64,000 bases of DNA from Nocardioides mangrovicus (GCF_003674065.1 NZ_RDBE01000010.1:336806-400805); one strand, 5' to 3'; shown: positions 40,859 through 50,115, counted from the stretch's first letter. The notes: generated from the sequence alone by a model not told the origin. A program made the numbers and translations.

Positions 40859-41230
40859 TCAGGACCAGTCGGACAGAAGGATCCCGCGAGGTGTCGCCGG
40901 ACTCCTCGGCTTGTCGAGCCCCAGCAGCCGGTCCCTCTTCCCCATAATCCGCAGTACCACGTCGATGGCCTTGATTTGTCCATTCATTGCGTCGTCCCAC
41001 ACGGCGACCTGCAGCTGATCCAACCGTGCCAGCTCGAGCTCGCGGAACTCATCGATGCTCTCTACCTCACGCTCAGCAAGAGCCTTACTCACAGCACGAT
41101 GCGCAGACCCTCGGTTCGTGAACCCGACCTGTCGGGCGATCTCCTCGTAAGACGACCCCTCCGCGAGTAGCTCCACTGCCCGCACTCGCTTCAGACGTGC
41201 CGGGCAAGCGACTTCATGCTCGACCTCCAT
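40859..41230 (-). CDS. Helix-turn-helix protein resembling phage small terminase subunits
   Basis: 123 residues from ATG 41230. The HTH (RVRAVELLAEGSSYEEIARQ and VGFTNRGSAHRAV) is followed by a helical region with ARLDQLQVAVWDDAMNGQ, AIDVVLRIMGKRDRLLGLD, a tail seen in many phage TerS-like proteins and also in mobile-element HTH proteins. If it is a small terminase, the element could redirect phage packaging as satellites do. The frame is open to 41674, but the earlier part is not protein-like. Confidence 0.6.
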   Translation of the reverse strand: MEVEHEVACPARLKRVRAVELLAEGSSYEEIARQVGFTNRGSAHRAVSKALAEREVESIDEFRELELARLDQLQVAVWDDAMNGQIKAIDVVLRIMGKRDRLLGLDKPRSPATPRGILLSDWS

Positions 41231-41333
41231 CACCAGCAGACCACCGCCGTCCAGCCACCTCCGTGGTCGCTGGACCAATCCGACCGACACCGCAGAACTC
41301 ACTTGGAGCGCTACGGGCCGGCCGGAGTTCAGG

Positions 41334-41666
41334 TCACTCGTCCGAGGAATCGGGCATGCGGATCTTCTTCTCGGCCATCTCTTCCTCGATGTCGTCGCCC
41401 ACCTGCCCGACGTAGTCCAGTTCCTGCTCGCAGATCTCGCGAGGGTCGAACCCAGCCTGCTGAGCGGCGAGCAACAGGGTGCCGACCGCATCGCCGATGT
41501 CGGTCTCCAGATCGGGTACCTCGAGCAGGTCCACATCGGACCACTGGGCGACCGTGGTTTCCATGGGGATGCGAAGCATCTGGTGCGCGTGGTGAATCTC
41601 GTAGCCACGGTAGAGACCCCATTCGGTCTGCGTGCTGGCCTCGTCGTAACCCTCAGGCTGCTCCAC
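41334..41666 (-). CDS. Acidic small protein of unknown function next to attR
   Basis: 110 residues from GTG 41666, with AAGGAAGG 7 nt upstream; the open frame to 41774 gives a non-protein-like leader. It is strongly acidic (MEQPEGYDEASTQTEWGLYR start; DDIEEEMAEKKIRMPDSSDE end), with one conserved-looking core around LETDIGDAVGTLLLAA. No family recognised. In the excised circle it would lie 108 bp downstream of the integrase stop codon, on the same strand. Confidence 0.68.
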   Translation of the reverse strand: MEQPEGYDEASTQTEWGLYRGYEIHHAHQMLRIPMETTVAQWSDVDLLEVPDLETDIGDAVGTLLLAAQQAGFDPREICEQELDYVGQVGDDIEEEMAEKKIRMPDSSDE

Positions 41667-41813
41667 ACATGCACCTTCCTTGGTCACCAGCTGGTCACGA
41701 ACGACACAGGACGCAACGTCAGACGACGTCACCAGCCAGTACCAAATGAAGCGCGAAGCCGGACAGAACGGCATCTAGTAGAACGGGTCGTAACCACGCG
41801 GGACGTCATCGAC

Positions 41814-41864
41814 CGGACTTTTAATCCGCGGGTTCAGGGTTCGATCCTCTGGGGGCCCACCCAC
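41814..41864 (+). repeat. attR: right attachment site of the integrated element
   Basis: A 51-bp copy of the tRNA-Lys 3' region (50/51 identical to 3573-3623). There is no 5' half here, so it does not encode a tRNA. It marks the junction with the chromosomal quinate cluster. Confidence 0.95.
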
Positions 41865-41890
41865 ACGGTCACGCCGGCCGATCGGACCTC

Positions 41891-42751
41891 TCAGCGCGAG
41901 GCCAGCCGGGCGAAGTGGGCTCCCATCCGGTCGCGGTCGGGCTCGTGGCCGGTGACCAGCGCATAGGTGTCGGCAGCCTGGTGCAACGCCATGCCGCCGC
42001 CGTCGAGAACGCGGCAGCCGCGCTCGCGGGCGCCGGCGACGAGCGCGGTGAGCAGGGGGCGGTAGACGATGTCGGCGACCCAGAGGCCGGGGTGGAGCAG
42101 GTCGAGGTCCAGCGGCGCGCCGGGGTGCTCGGCCATGCCGGTGGGGGTGCAGTGGACCAACCCGGTGGCCTCGCCCAACAGCCGGGGCAGGTCCTGCGGC
42201 GCGGCGGCAGTGACCGCGACGTCCGCGAACTGGCCGGCGAGCCGGTCGGCGAGGGCCTCGGCGCGGGAGGCGTCGGGATCGACGATCCGTAGCGCCTGCG
42301 CGCCGGAGCGGGCCAGGGCGTGACCCACCGCCGCGCCGGCGCCGCCCGCGCCCAGCTGCACCACGAGATCGAGGGAGGCGTCGGGCAGGCCTCGGCGCAT
42401 GGCCTCGGCGAAGCCGGTGACGTCGGTGTTGCACGCCCAGGTCTTGCCGTCGCGGAAGATGACGGTGTTGGTCGCTCCCACCTGCTCCACGACGTCGTCG
42501 AGGTGGTCGAGGTGGGGCAGCACCAGCTGCTTGCAGGGGTGGGTGATGTTGAGGGCGTCGAAGCCGAGCAGGCCCGCGTAGCGCACCAGGTCGCCGACGT
42601 CCTCGGGTACCAACCCGAGCGCGTCGAGGTCGAGGGTGCGGTAGACGTAGCCGATGCCCTCGGCGGCGGCCTCCTGCTCGTGCAGGCGCGGGGTCAGCGA
42701 GGGGCCGATGCCGGTGCCGATCAGGCCGGCGAGGTAGGTGCGCCCGCTCAT
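41891..42751 (-). CDS. Quinate/shikimate dehydrogenase (AroE family, QsuD-like)
   Basis: 286 residues oxidising quinate and/or shikimate with NAD(P). NITHPCKQ carries the catalytic Lys and NTDVTGF the catalytic Asp. The nucleotide-binding loop is QLGAGGAGAAV. The start IGTGIGPSLTPRLHEQEA and the NITHPCKQ wording match the catabolic QSDH branch rather than biosynthetic AroE. Gene context (transporter, dehydroshikimate dehydratase) supports catabolism. ATG 42751 overlaps the upstream stop (ATGA). Confidence 0.87.
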   Translation of the reverse strand: MSGRTYLAGLIGTGIGPSLTPRLHEQEAAAEGIGYVYRTLDLDALGLVPEDVGDLVRYAGLLGFDALNITHPCKQLVLPHLDHLDDVVEQVGATNTVIFRDGKTWACNTDVTGFAEAMRRGLPDASLDLVVQLGAGGAGAAVGHALARSGAQALRIVDPDASRAEALADRLAGQFADVAVTAAAPQDLPRLLGEATGLVHCTPTGMAEHPGAPLDLDLLHPGLWVADIVYRPLLTALVAGARERGCRVLDGGGMALHQAADTYALVTGHEPDRDRMGAHFARLASR

Positions 42752-43536
42752 GCCACCACCACCAGGGCCGGGTCGGCGTCGAGCCGTTCGGGATGACGCT
42801 GCAGCACCTCGGGGTCGTGGCCGGGCACCACCGTGCCGCGCGCGCCGGCCAGCTCGCCGACGCGGTCCCACGCGGCGTAGACGTCGGGCATCGAGCTGAG
42901 CAGTGGCGCCGGCCTCTCGGCCTCGAGGTTCTCGTAGAAGTGGCTGGCGTCGGAGGCGAGGACGACCGAGCCGGCGTCGGTGTCGGTCTCCGTGACGACC
43001 GAGACCACCTGCATGCCGGGCGTGTGACCACCGACCAGGTGGACGCCGACACCCGGGGTCACCTCGGTGCCGCCGTCGAGGAGCTCGAGCCGGCCGTCGC
43101 GGTCCAGCTGGTCCAGCGCGGCGAGGTCGGTCGCCGAGCGCAGCCACCGCTCGTGGCGCACGCGCTGCCACGGGCCGTGCCAGTACTCCCACTCTCGGCG
43201 CTGCACCAGCACCTGCGCGCGCGGCAGCTCGGCCACGACGCCGGTGTGGTCGTAGTGCAGGTGGGTGAGCACCAGGGTGTCGACCTCGGCGGGCGCCACA
43301 CCCGCACGTTGCAGCAGGTCCAGCGGGTGCTCGTAGTGACGCAGCCCGGCCAGCTGCCGACCCACCTCCGGCCCGATGCCGGCGTCTACCAGCACCACAC
43401 GGTCCTCGGTGCGCACCAGCCAGCAGAAGTACGACGTCGGGTGCGGCGCCAGCGACTCGTCGTCCAGGCCGAGGAAGTGCTCCCCGCGACGTCCGTCGCG
43501 CTGTGCGTAGTGCAGCGCCACCACGTTCGCGCTCAC
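42748..43536 (-). CDS. Metallo-beta-lactamase-fold hydrolase (lactonase-like)
   Basis: 262 residues. The di-zinc signature HLHYDHTG, the preceding LVDAGIGPE, a later GGHTPGMQ and ASDASHFYENL, and a C-terminal PGHDP histidine match AHL-lactonase-like hydrolases. In a quinate/shikimate operon it could open a lactone, such as a quinic acid lactone, but the substrate is inferred. GTG 43536 overlaps the transporter stop and its own stop overlaps the dehydrogenase start, so the three genes are one unit. Confidence 0.87.
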   Translation of the reverse strand: MSANVVALHYAQRDGRRGEHFLGLDDESLAPHPTSYFCWLVRTEDRVVLVDAGIGPEVGRQLAGLRHYEHPLDLLQRAGVAPAEVDTLVLTHLHYDHTGVVAELPRAQVLVQRREWEYWHGPWQRVRHERWLRSATDLAALDQLDRDGRLELLDGGTEVTPGVGVHLVGGHTPGMQVVSVVTETDTDAGSVVLASDASHFYENLEAERPAPLLSSMPDVYAAWDRVGELAGARGTVVPGHDPEVLQRHPERLDADPALVVVA

Positions 43537-44873
43537 CCGGCCGCCCGGGCCGGCTGCGCGAGAGGGGTGCGGTCGAGCCCGAGCCGGGCCGTGGGCACCC
43601 GGTAGGTCTCGCGTCCGGTCGCGACGGCGGTGACGTTGACCAGGCAGATCACGGCGACCAGCAGCGAGACCGGCCACCACGCGCCGACCCCGTCGCCGCC
43701 CAGCGCCGAAGCGATGGAGGGCACGAACCCGCCGAAGGCGAAGCCGATCTGGGTGCCGAGCGCGGTGCCGGTGTAGCGCACCGAGGCCGGGAACATCTCG
43801 GCATAGAAGGACGGCCACACCGCCGACGTCGCCGCCTGCGGCACGCCGAACATGAGGATCCCGGTGATGAAGATCAGCGGATAGCTGCCGGTGGAGATCG
43901 AGTAGAGGAAGGCCGTCGTCATGACGATGAGGCCGAGCGAGCCGGCCAGGAACACCGGCTTGCGGCCGATGCGGTCCGAGAGCATGCCCAGCGTCGGGAT
44001 CATCACGATCGCCAGCAGGTTGGCCAGCACCACCACCCAGAGCATCGGGGTCTTGGACAGCCCAACGTTGTTGACGGCGTAGGAGAGCGCGTAGGGGCTG
44101 AAGATCGTGCTCACCGAGGCGATGGTGGCGGCGAACACCACGCGGATCAGCGAGCCGAGGTGGTCGCGCAGCAGGTCGGCGATCGGCAGCCGGGAGAGGT
44201 GGTCGCGCTCCGCCTCGGCGGCGAACACCGGGGTCTCGGTGAGCCGGCTGCGGATGACGACGCCGACGCCGAGCACCACGATGCTGGCCCAGAACGGCAC
44301 GCGCCAGCCCCAGCTGAGCAGCTGGTCCTCGGGCAGGCTCGCGATCGGCAGGAAGACGGCCGTGGCGAGCACCAGGCCGCCCTGCGTGCCGCCGAGGGTG
44401 AAGCTGGTGAAGAACGCGCGCCGGCCCTCGGGGGCGTGCTCGAGGCTCATCGAGTTCGCACCGGCCTGCTCGCCGCCGGCGCTGAAGCCCTGCAGCAGCC
44501 GCAGCACCACGAGCAGGATCGGCGCGGCGACGCCGATGCTCGCGTGGCTGGGCAGGCAGCCGATGAGGAACGTCGAGGTCCCCATCAGCACCAGCGTGAA
44601 GACCAGCACGTTGCGCCGCCCGAGCCGGTCGCCGACGTGGCCCAGCACCAGGCCGCCGAGCGGGCGCGCCAGGTAGCCGACACCGAAGGTCGCCAGCGCC
44701 AGGAGGGTGCCACTGGCCGGAGAGGAGTCGGGGAAGAACACCTTGCCGAACACCAGCGCGGCGGCCGTGCCGTAGATGAAGAAGTCGTAGTACTCCATCG
44801 CGCTGCCGATCCAGCCGGCTGCAGCAGCACGGCGGGGCAGGTGCCGGGCGTCGTCGATCGCTGTCGAGGTCAT
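43533..44873 (-). CDS. MFS transporter of the metabolite:H+ symporter (ShiA/ProP-like) family
   Basis: 446 residues with 12 predicted spans. Motifs: GWIGSAMEYYDFFIYG at the first span, GHVGDRLGRRNVL (MFS signature), LQGFSAGGEQAGAN, and GMLSDRIGRKPVF in the second half. The family imports organic acids, including shikimate. It heads the operon with hydrolase and dehydrogenase and lies opposite the TetR gene, so quinate/shikimate import is likely. The palindrome at 44891-44908 is just upstream. Confidence 0.9.
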   Translation of the reverse strand: MTSTAIDDARHLPRRAAAAGWIGSAMEYYDFFIYGTAAALVFGKVFFPDSSPASGTLLALATFGVGYLARPLGGLVLGHVGDRLGRRNVLVFTLVLMGTSTFLIGCLPSHASIGVAAPILLVVLRLLQGFSAGGEQAGANSMSLEHAPEGRRAFFTSFTLGGTQGGLVLATAVFLPIASLPEDQLLSWGWRVPFWASIVVLGVGVVIRSRLTETPVFAAEAERDHLSRLPIADLLRDHLGSLIRVVFAATIASVSTIFSPYALSYAVNNVGLSKTPMLWVVVLANLLAIVMIPTLGMLSDRIGRKPVFLAGSLGLIVMTTAFLYSISTGSYPLIFITGILMFGVPQAATSAVWPSFYAEMFPASVRYTGTALGTQIGFAFGGFVPSIASALGGDGVGAWWPVSLLVAVICLVNVTAVATGRETYRVPTARLGLDRTPLAQPARAAG

Positions 44874-44890
44874 CGGGTTCCAGACGTTGT

Positions 44891-44908
44891 ATGAACTAGT
44901 TAGTTCAT
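44891..44908. promoter_or_regulatory. TetR-type operator upstream of the transporter operon
   Basis: ATGAACTA-GT-TAGTTCAT is a perfect 8-bp-arm palindrome located 18 bp upstream of the transporter start and downstream of the TetR gene. The half-site TGAAC recurs at 45621-45640. Confidence 0.75.
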
Positions 44909-44950
44909 AAGACAGTGGCGGTCCTCACACCACCTGTCAAGCCTCTCGTC

Positions 44951-45586
44951 TCAGGCGGTGAGCCAGGCGACGACGACGTCGCCGATCACCGCGCGCAGCC
45001 GCTCGCGCTGGGAGGCCGCCTGCAGGTCACGGCCGAAGAGGTGCTTGAAGGTGTAGCGGTTGGCCACCTGGAACACGCAGTAGGAGCTGATGACCAGGTG
45101 GACGTCGAGAGCGTCCACGTCGTGCCGGAAGACCCCGGCCTCGCGGCCCCGCTCGAGGATCTGCTCGAGCAGGGTGACCGCGGGGTTGGCCACGCGCCGC
45201 AGCGAGTCCAGCTGCGAGATCGAGCCGCCGCGGTGGATGTTCTCGATGCTGACCAGCCGGATGAACGCCGGGTGCGCCCGGTGGTGGTCGAAGGTCAGCT
45301 CGGCCAGCCGGCGCACGGCGTCGGCGGGCTCGAGGTCGCCGACGTCGAGGCGCTGCTCGGCCTCGCGGATGCCGAGGTAGGCGTTCTCCAGCACCGCGAG
45401 GTAGAGGTTCTCCTTGCTGCCGAAGTAGTAGTAGAGCATCCGCTTGGTGGTGCGGGTGCGCTCGGCGATCTCGTCCACGCGGGCGCCGGAGAACCCGTCC
45501 TCGGCGAAGACCTGGGTAGCCACCTCGAGCAGCTCGGCACGGGTGCGCTCCGCGTCGCGCACGCGCGGCTGGACCTCGCTCGCCAT
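44951..45586 (-). CDS. TetR-family regulator of the quinate/shikimate cluster
   Basis: 211 residues from ATG 45586. N-terminal HTH: RTRAELLEVATQVFAEDG then MLYYYFGSKENLYLAVL. The C-terminal domain (TetR_C type) has LVSIENIHRGG. An upstream ATG at 45628 would add 14 residues but would start within the candidate operator, so I prefer 45586. It lies between the transporter operon and the divergent dehydratase gene and probably represses both. Confidence 0.88.
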   Translation of the reverse strand: MASEVQPRVRDAERTRAELLEVATQVFAEDGFSGARVDEIAERTRTTKRMLYYYFGSKENLYLAVLENAYLGIREAEQRLDVGDLEPADAVRRLAELTFDHHRAHPAFIRLVSIENIHRGGSISQLDSLRRVANPAVTLLEQILERGREAGVFRHDVDALDVHLVISSYCVFQVANRYTFKHLFGRDLQAASQRERLRAVIGDVVVAWLTA

Positions 45587-45620
45587 GGCGACAGCGTAGG
45601 ACGCGGCGCTTCCCGATCTA

Positions 45621-45640
45621 TGAACCATCCAGTACGTTCA
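45621..45640. promoter_or_regulatory. Second TGAAC/GTTCA operator-like site
   Basis: TGAAC and GTTCA half-sites with a 10-bp spacer, the same half-sites as at 44891-44908 (6-bp spacer), in the divergent promoter between the TetR gene and the dehydratase. Confidence 0.5.
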
Positions 45641-45656
45641 GTACCGGAGGAGATGG

Positions 45657-47456
45657 ATGCGGACCTCGATCGCCACGGTGTGCCTCAGCGGCGCACTCGT
45701 CGACAAGCTGCACGCCTGCGCCGCCGCGGGCTTCGACGGCGTCGAGGTCTTCGAGCCCGACCTCGTCGCCAGCGACCACAGTCCCGAGGAGATCCGCGCC
45801 CTCGCCGACCGACTCGGGCTCGGCCTCGACCTCTACCAGCCGTTCCGCGATCTCGAGGGCGTCGACGACGCGCTGTTCGCCGACAACCTGCGCCGCGCCG
45901 AGCAGAAGTTCGCGCTGATGAACCGGTTCGGCATCGACACGATGCTGCTGTGCAGCAACGTCGCCACCGCGACCATCGACTCCGACGAGCTCTTCGCCGC
46001 CCAGCTGCGCGAGCTGGGCGACCTCGCGGAGCGCTACGACGTCCGCATCGCCTACGAGGCGCTGGCCTGGGGCCGCTACGTCGCGGACTACCGCCGCTCG
46101 TGGGACGTCGTCAGGCTCGCCGACCACCCCCGCGTCGGGCTCTGCCTGGACAGCTTCCACATTCTCTCCCGCGGCCACGACCCCGCGGCGATCGCCGACA
46201 TCCCCGGTGAGCGGATCTTCTTCCTGCAGCTCGCCGATGCGCCCACGATGACGATGGACCTGCTCTCCTGGAGCCGTCACCACCGTCTCTTCCCCGGCGA
46301 GGGCAGCTTCGACCTGGCCCGGTTCCTCGACCTGGTGCTGGCCACCGGCTACGACGGGCCGGTCTCGCTGGAGGTGTTCAACGACGTCTTCCGCCAGACC
46401 GACCCGGGGCGCACGGCGCTGCACGCGCGACGGTCGCTGACCTGGCTGGAGGACCGCACCGCCCACCGCTCCCCCGCGCTCGGCCTGCGGCTGCTGCCGC
46501 CGGCCGCCCCGCCGTCCGGGGTCGACTTCGTCGAGGTCAAGGCCGAGGACACCACGGACGTGGAGGTGCTGCTCGAGCAGCTCGGCTTCGACTTCGGCGG
46601 CCGGCACCGCAGCAAGCCCGTGCGGCTGTGGAGCCAGGGCGAGGCCCGCGTGGTGGTCAACGAGCAGGGCGCCCGCGGCCAGCTGCCGCACCTGGCAGCC
46701 CTCGGTTTCGGCGTGGCCGACGCCGATGCCGCCGCCGACCGGGCCGCGGTGCTCCGCGCGCCGCGGGTCGCAAGACGGACCTACCGCAGCGAGCTCACGC
46801 TGACCGCGGTCGCGGCCCCCGACGGCACCGAGGTCTTCTTCTGCCCGACCTCCGCCGACTGGGTGAGCGAGTTCGAGGAGGGCACACCGGCCGCCGGCGA
46901 GTCGCTGGTGACCCGCGTCGACCACGTCAACCTTGCCCAGCCCTGGGACGACTTCGACGAGGCGGTCCTGTTCTACGCCAGCACCCTGGGCCTGGTGGCC
47001 GACGCCGGCACCGAGGTGGCCGGACCGCGGGGACTGGTGCGCAGCCAGGTGATGCGTACCGAGGACTGCTGCGTCCGGCTGCCGCTCAACGTCGCGCCCG
47101 TCTCGGAGGAGGGCCTGCTGCCCCAGCACGTCGCCTTCGCCTGCACCGACGTCGTGGCGCTGGCCGAGCGCGCCCGCGCCGCGGGCCTGGTGAGCCTGCC
47201 GGTGCCGGCGAACTACTACGACGACCTCATGGCCCGCTTCGACCTCGACCCGGCCCTGCTCGCACGCCTGCGCGAGCTGGACCTGCTCTACGACCGCGAC
47301 GCCCACGGCGAGCTGCTGCACTTCTACACGCCCACGGTGGCCGGGGTGTTCTTCGAGGCGCTCGAGCGGCGCGGCGACTACGCCGGCTACGGCGCCCCGA
47401 ACGCACCGGTGCGCCTGGCCGCGCAGCAGCGGTCGACGCCTCAGACCCTGCCGTAG
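45657..47456 (+). CDS. qsuB: 3-dehydroshikimate dehydratase, two-domain (sugar-isomerase-like plus HPPD-like)
   Basis: 599 residues converting 3-dehydroshikimate to protocatechuate. The N-terminal TIM-barrel domain (1-275) shows the metal ligands Glu134, Asp165, Gln191 and Glu239 in [20 protein letters not shown] and SLEVFND. The C-terminal domain (290-590) is a vicinal-oxygen-chelate/HPPD-like fold with [21 protein letters not shown] and GELLHFYTP; its own activity is unknown in this family. GGAGG lies 6 nt before ATG 45657. Its 3' end overlaps fbiC by 16 bp on the opposite strand. Confidence 0.9.
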   Translation: MRTSIATVCLSGALVDKLHACAAAGFDGVEVFEPDLVASDHSPEEIRALADRLGLGLDLYQPFRDLEGVDDALFADNLRRAEQKFALMNRFGIDTMLLCSNVATATIDSDELFAAQLRELGDLAERYDVRIAYEALAWGRYVADYRRSWDVVRLADHPRVGLCLDSFHILSRGHDPAAIADIPGERIFFLQLADAPTMTMDLLSWSRHHRLFPGEGSFDLARFLDLVLATGYDGPVSLEVFNDVFRQTDPGRTALHARRSLTWLEDRTAHRSPALGLRLLPPAAPPSGVDFVEVKAEDTTDVEVLLEQLGFDFGGRHRSKPVRLWSQGEARVVVNEQGARGQLPHLAALGFGVADADAAADRAAVLRAPRVARRTYRSELTLTAVAAPDGTEVFFCPTSADWVSEFEEGTPAAGESLVTRVDHVNLAQPWDDFDEAVLFYASTLGLVADAGTEVAGPRGLVRSQVMRTEDCCVRLPLNVAPVSEEGLLPQHVAFACTDVVALAERARAAGLVSLPVPANYYDDLMARFDLDPALLARLRELDLLYDRDAHGELLHFYTPTVAGVFFEALERRGDYAGYGAPNAPVRLAAQQRSTPQTLP

Positions 47457-49948
47457 ACCGTGCTGCGCTCCTGGGGGAAGCGGCCGGGCAGGGCCGCGAC
47501 GATGTCGTGCATCTCCTCGACGGTCTTGGCCGAGCCGTACGTCGAGCCGGCCATCCGGCTGATGGTCTCCTCCATGAGGGTGCCGCCGAGGTCGTTGGCG
47601 CCGCTGGTGAGCATCAGCCGGGTGCCGTCGGGACCGAGCTTGACCCAGGAGGTCTGCACGTTCTCGATGCGGCCGTGGAGCATGATCCGGGCGACGGCGT
47701 GCACGGCGACGTTGTCGCGGGTGGCCGGGCCCGGGCGGGCGGCGCCGGCGAGGTAGAGCGGGGCGTTGGTGTGCACGAACGGCAGCGGCACGAACTCGGT
47801 GAAGCCGCCGGTGTCGTCGTGCAGGTCGCGCAGCACCCGCAGGTGGCGGACCCAGTGCAGCGGCGAGTCGACGTGGCCGTACATCATCGTCGAGCTGGAC
47901 CGGATGCCGAGCCGGTGCGCGGTGCGGACGACGTCGATCCAGGTCGAGGCGGGCAGCTTGCCCTTGGTCAGCACCCACCGGATCTCGTCGTCGAGGATCT
48001 CCGCGGCCGTGCCGGGGATGGTGTCGAGGCCGGCGTCGCGCAGCTCGATGAGCCAGTCGGCGATCGACACCCCGCGGCGCGAGGCGCCGTTGACGATCTC
48101 CATCGGTGAGAACGCGTGCACGTGCAGGTCGGGGAGCCGAGCCTTCAGCGCCCGCAGCAGATCGGGGTAGAACGACGCCGGCAGGTCGGGGTCGATGCCG
48201 CCCTGCATGCACACCTCGGTGGCGCCGTCGTCCCACGCCTCGACGGCCCGCTCGACCACGTCGGGGATCGAGAGCGAGTAGGCGTCCGCGTCGCCCTTGC
48301 GCTGCGCGAACGCGCAGAACCGGCAGCCGGTGTAGCAGATGTTGGTGAAGTTGATGTTCCGGTTCACGACGTAGCTGACGGCGTCGCCGACGGCGTCGCG
48401 ACGCAGGCCGTCGGCGAGCCGGGCCACCTGCCGGAGCTCCTCGCCCTCGGCCGTCATCAGCGCCAGGTACTCGTCGTCGCTCAGGCCGGCCGGGTCGGCC
48501 TCCGCACGGGACAGCGCGGCCGCGACCGACGACGACGCCACCAGCGGCGCGGCCCCCGACAGCCGGCTCGCCTCGCTGCGCAGCTGGTCCCAGTCGCCGT
48601 AGACGGAGTCGAAGTCGTCGCGCCGGTCGCCGCTGCGTCCGACGGTGTCGACCTCGACGTGCAGGTCGACGCGTCCGCTGCTGGCCACAACGTCGTCGGG
48701 CTCCTGCCACGCCCGCGCCACCGGCATCGCGTCGAGGTCCTTCAGCCCGGCCGCGTCGGCCAGGGCTCCGACGTGTCCGGACAGGCGCGGGTCGAGCCAC
48801 GGCGCCTGCTGGTAGCCGGGGTAGACGGTCAGCCGCGGGCGCAGCTCGAACCCGGCGTCGGCGGTGCGCGAGGCGAGCTCGTCGAGCGCGGGCCAGGGCC
48901 GCTCGGGGTTGACGTGGTCGGGGGTGAGCGGCGAGACGCCGCCCCAGTCGTCGATGCCGGCGCGGATCAGGAGCCGGTAGGCATCGGTGTGCCCGTCGGG
49001 CTCGCCCAGCAGGTTCGGTGGCGCCTGGACCCGGGCGGTCGGGCCGAGCAGCAGCCGGGTGACGGCCACCGTGGCGGCGAGGTCGTCGATCTCGGCGTCG
49101 GGCACGTCGCGCATCGCCGTGTCGGACTTCGCGCGGAAGTTCTGGACGATGACCTCCTGGACGTGGTGGTGGGTGCGGGCGCTGGCCCGGATCGCGAGGA
49201 TCGTCTCCACCCGCTCCTTCGGCGTCTCGCCGATCCCGACGAGCAGGCCGGTGGTGAAGGGCACCGAGAGCCGGCCGGCGTCCTCGAGCACCCGCAGCCG
49301 CACCGCCGGGTCCTTGTCCGGGGAGCCGAAGTGGGCCTCGCCCTTCTCGGCGAAGAGCCGGGTGGAGGTGGTCTCGAGCATCATGCCCATCGACGCGGCG
49401 ACCGGCTTGAGCCGGTTCAGCTCCTCCCAGCTCATCACGCCGGGGTTGAGGTGCGGCAGCAGGCCGGTCTCCTCGAGCACGGCGATCGCGCAGGCGCGGA
49501 CGTAGTCGAGGGTGGAGTCGTAGCCACGCTCGTCGAGCCACGTGGCCGCGGCACTCCAGCGGTCCTCGGGCCGGTCGCCAAGGGTGAAGAGCGCCTCGGT
49601 GCAACCGAGCTCCGCGCCCGCACGCGCGATGGCGAGCACCTCGTCGCGCTCGAGGAACGCGGCCGGCACACGGTGCGGGGTGGTCGCGAAGGTGCAGTAG
49701 TGGCACCGGTCGCGGCACAGCCGGGTGAGCGGGATGAACACCTTCGGCGAGTAGGTGATGACGCCGGGCCGACCGGCCTCGCGCAGACCGGCGTCACGGA
49801 CCCGGGAGGCGTGGTCGAGGAGCTCCTCGAGCGCCGCACCGCGGGCCCGCAGCAGCGCGACCGCCTCGTCGGTGTTCAACGCGACGCCGTCGCGAGCGCG
49901 ACGCAGCGCCCGACGCAGACCCGAGTCCCGCTCCCCGGTGAGCTCCAT
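47441..49948 (-). CDS. fbiC: FO synthase (fused CofG-CofH), coenzyme F420 biosynthesis
   Basis: 835 residues making 7,8-didemethyl-8-hydroxy-5-deazariboflavin from tyrosine and a ribityl-uracil. There are two radical-SAM modules: CofG-like with [10 protein letters not shown] near 80-90, and CofH-like with [10 protein letters not shown] near 550. The length matches actinobacterial FbiC. The start at ATG 49948 has GGAGGAG 5 nt upstream; an earlier in-frame start (50005) is unlikely. It indicates that the host makes F420. Confidence 0.96.
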   Translation of the reverse strand: MELTGERDSGLRRALRRARDGVALNTDEAVALLRARGAALEELLDHASRVRDAGLREAGRPGVITYSPKVFIPLTRLCRDRCHYCTFATTPHRVPAAFLERDEVLAIARAGAELGCTEALFTLGDRPEDRWSAAATWLDERGYDSTLDYVRACAIAVLEETGLLPHLNPGVMSWEELNRLKPVAASMGMMLETTSTRLFAEKGEAHFGSPDKDPAVRLRVLEDAGRLSVPFTTGLLVGIGETPKERVETILAIRASARTHHHVQEVIVQNFRAKSDTAMRDVPDAEIDDLAATVAVTRLLLGPTARVQAPPNLLGEPDGHTDAYRLLIRAGIDDWGGVSPLTPDHVNPERPWPALDELASRTADAGFELRPRLTVYPGYQQAPWLDPRLSGHVGALADAAGLKDLDAMPVARAWQEPDDVVASSGRVDLHVEVDTVGRSGDRRDDFDSVYGDWDQLRSEASRLSGAAPLVASSSVAAALSRAEADPAGLSDDEYLALMTAEGEELRQVARLADGLRRDAVGDAVSYVVNRNINFTNICYTGCRFCAFAQRKGDADAYSLSIPDVVERAVEAWDDGATEVCMQGGIDPDLPASFYPDLLRALKARLPDLHVHAFSPMEIVNGASRRGVSIADWLIELRDAGLDTIPGTAAEILDDEIRWVLTKGKLPASTWIDVVRTAHRLGIRSSSTMMYGHVDSPLHWVRHLRVLRDLHDDTGGFTEFVPLPFVHTNAPLYLAGAARPGPATRDNVAVHAVARIMLHGRIENVQTSWVKLGPDGTRLMLTSGANDLGGTLMEETISRMAGSTYGSAKTVEEMHDIVAALPGRFPQERSTVYGRV

Positions 49949-50066
49949 GGGCACTCCTCCCTCGACGAGGTTCATCATGGCGGGTGCCCGTCGCGGCGCG
50001 GTCAAGGCCCCGGTGTGCGCCCTGCCATCGCTGTCGGCGCAGCGTCGCGCAGGTCACAGCCCGATC

Positions 50067-50101
50067 CTGACCGATCGGGCAGACACTGTCCGATCGGTCA
50101 G
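50067..50101. promoter_or_regulatory. TetR operator with perfect 12-bp arms
   Basis: CTGACCGATCGG and CCGATCGGTCAG are perfectly complementary across an 11-bp spacer. Each arm contains the self-complementary CCGATCGG, so two dimers could bind. It lies 15 bp upstream of the TetR gene at 50116, consistent with autoregulation of the TetR-MMPL operon. Confidence 0.82.
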
Positions 50102-50115
50102 TCACACTGGGTGCC

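Larger units (their letters stand above)
3573..41864. mobile_element. tRNA-Lys-integrated mobile element (AICE- or phage-satellite-like) carrying a defence island
   Basis: It is bounded by the 51-bp att repeats. The left end has int, an XRE regulator, an xis-like gene, primase-polymerase genes and a RepA-like ATPase, the standard modules of actinobacterial integrative replicating elements and of phage satellites. No phage structural genes, relaxase or classical TraB-type translocase is recognised. The middle carries an FtsK/WXG100 operon and many restriction/defence-type genes. Coding is visibly less GC-rich than the flanks, with some AT-rich patches (about 17.9-18.5 kb), consistent with horizontal transfer. 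Confidence 0.93.

Noticed and set aside
3573..41864. Insertion sequences or transposase remnants within the element
   Set aside because: No DDE, HUH or serine transposase motifs and no terminal inverted repeats with target duplications could be identified.
41775..41890. Reading frame through attR ending VDDVPRGYDPFY as an extension of the dehydrogenase region
   Set aside because: It is in a different frame from the dehydrogenase; its only meaning is as the integrase tail in the excised circle.
43503..44894. Plus-strand frame opposite the MHS transporter
   Set aside because: His/Asp/Arg-rich antisense shadow of a membrane-protein gene.
45618..49718. Very long minus-strand frame (1366 codons) across the dehydratase and FO synthase genes
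   Set aside because: It is antisense to one well-supported gene and out of frame with the other; the product is Arg/Ala/Pro-rich low complexity typical of high-GC shadow frames.
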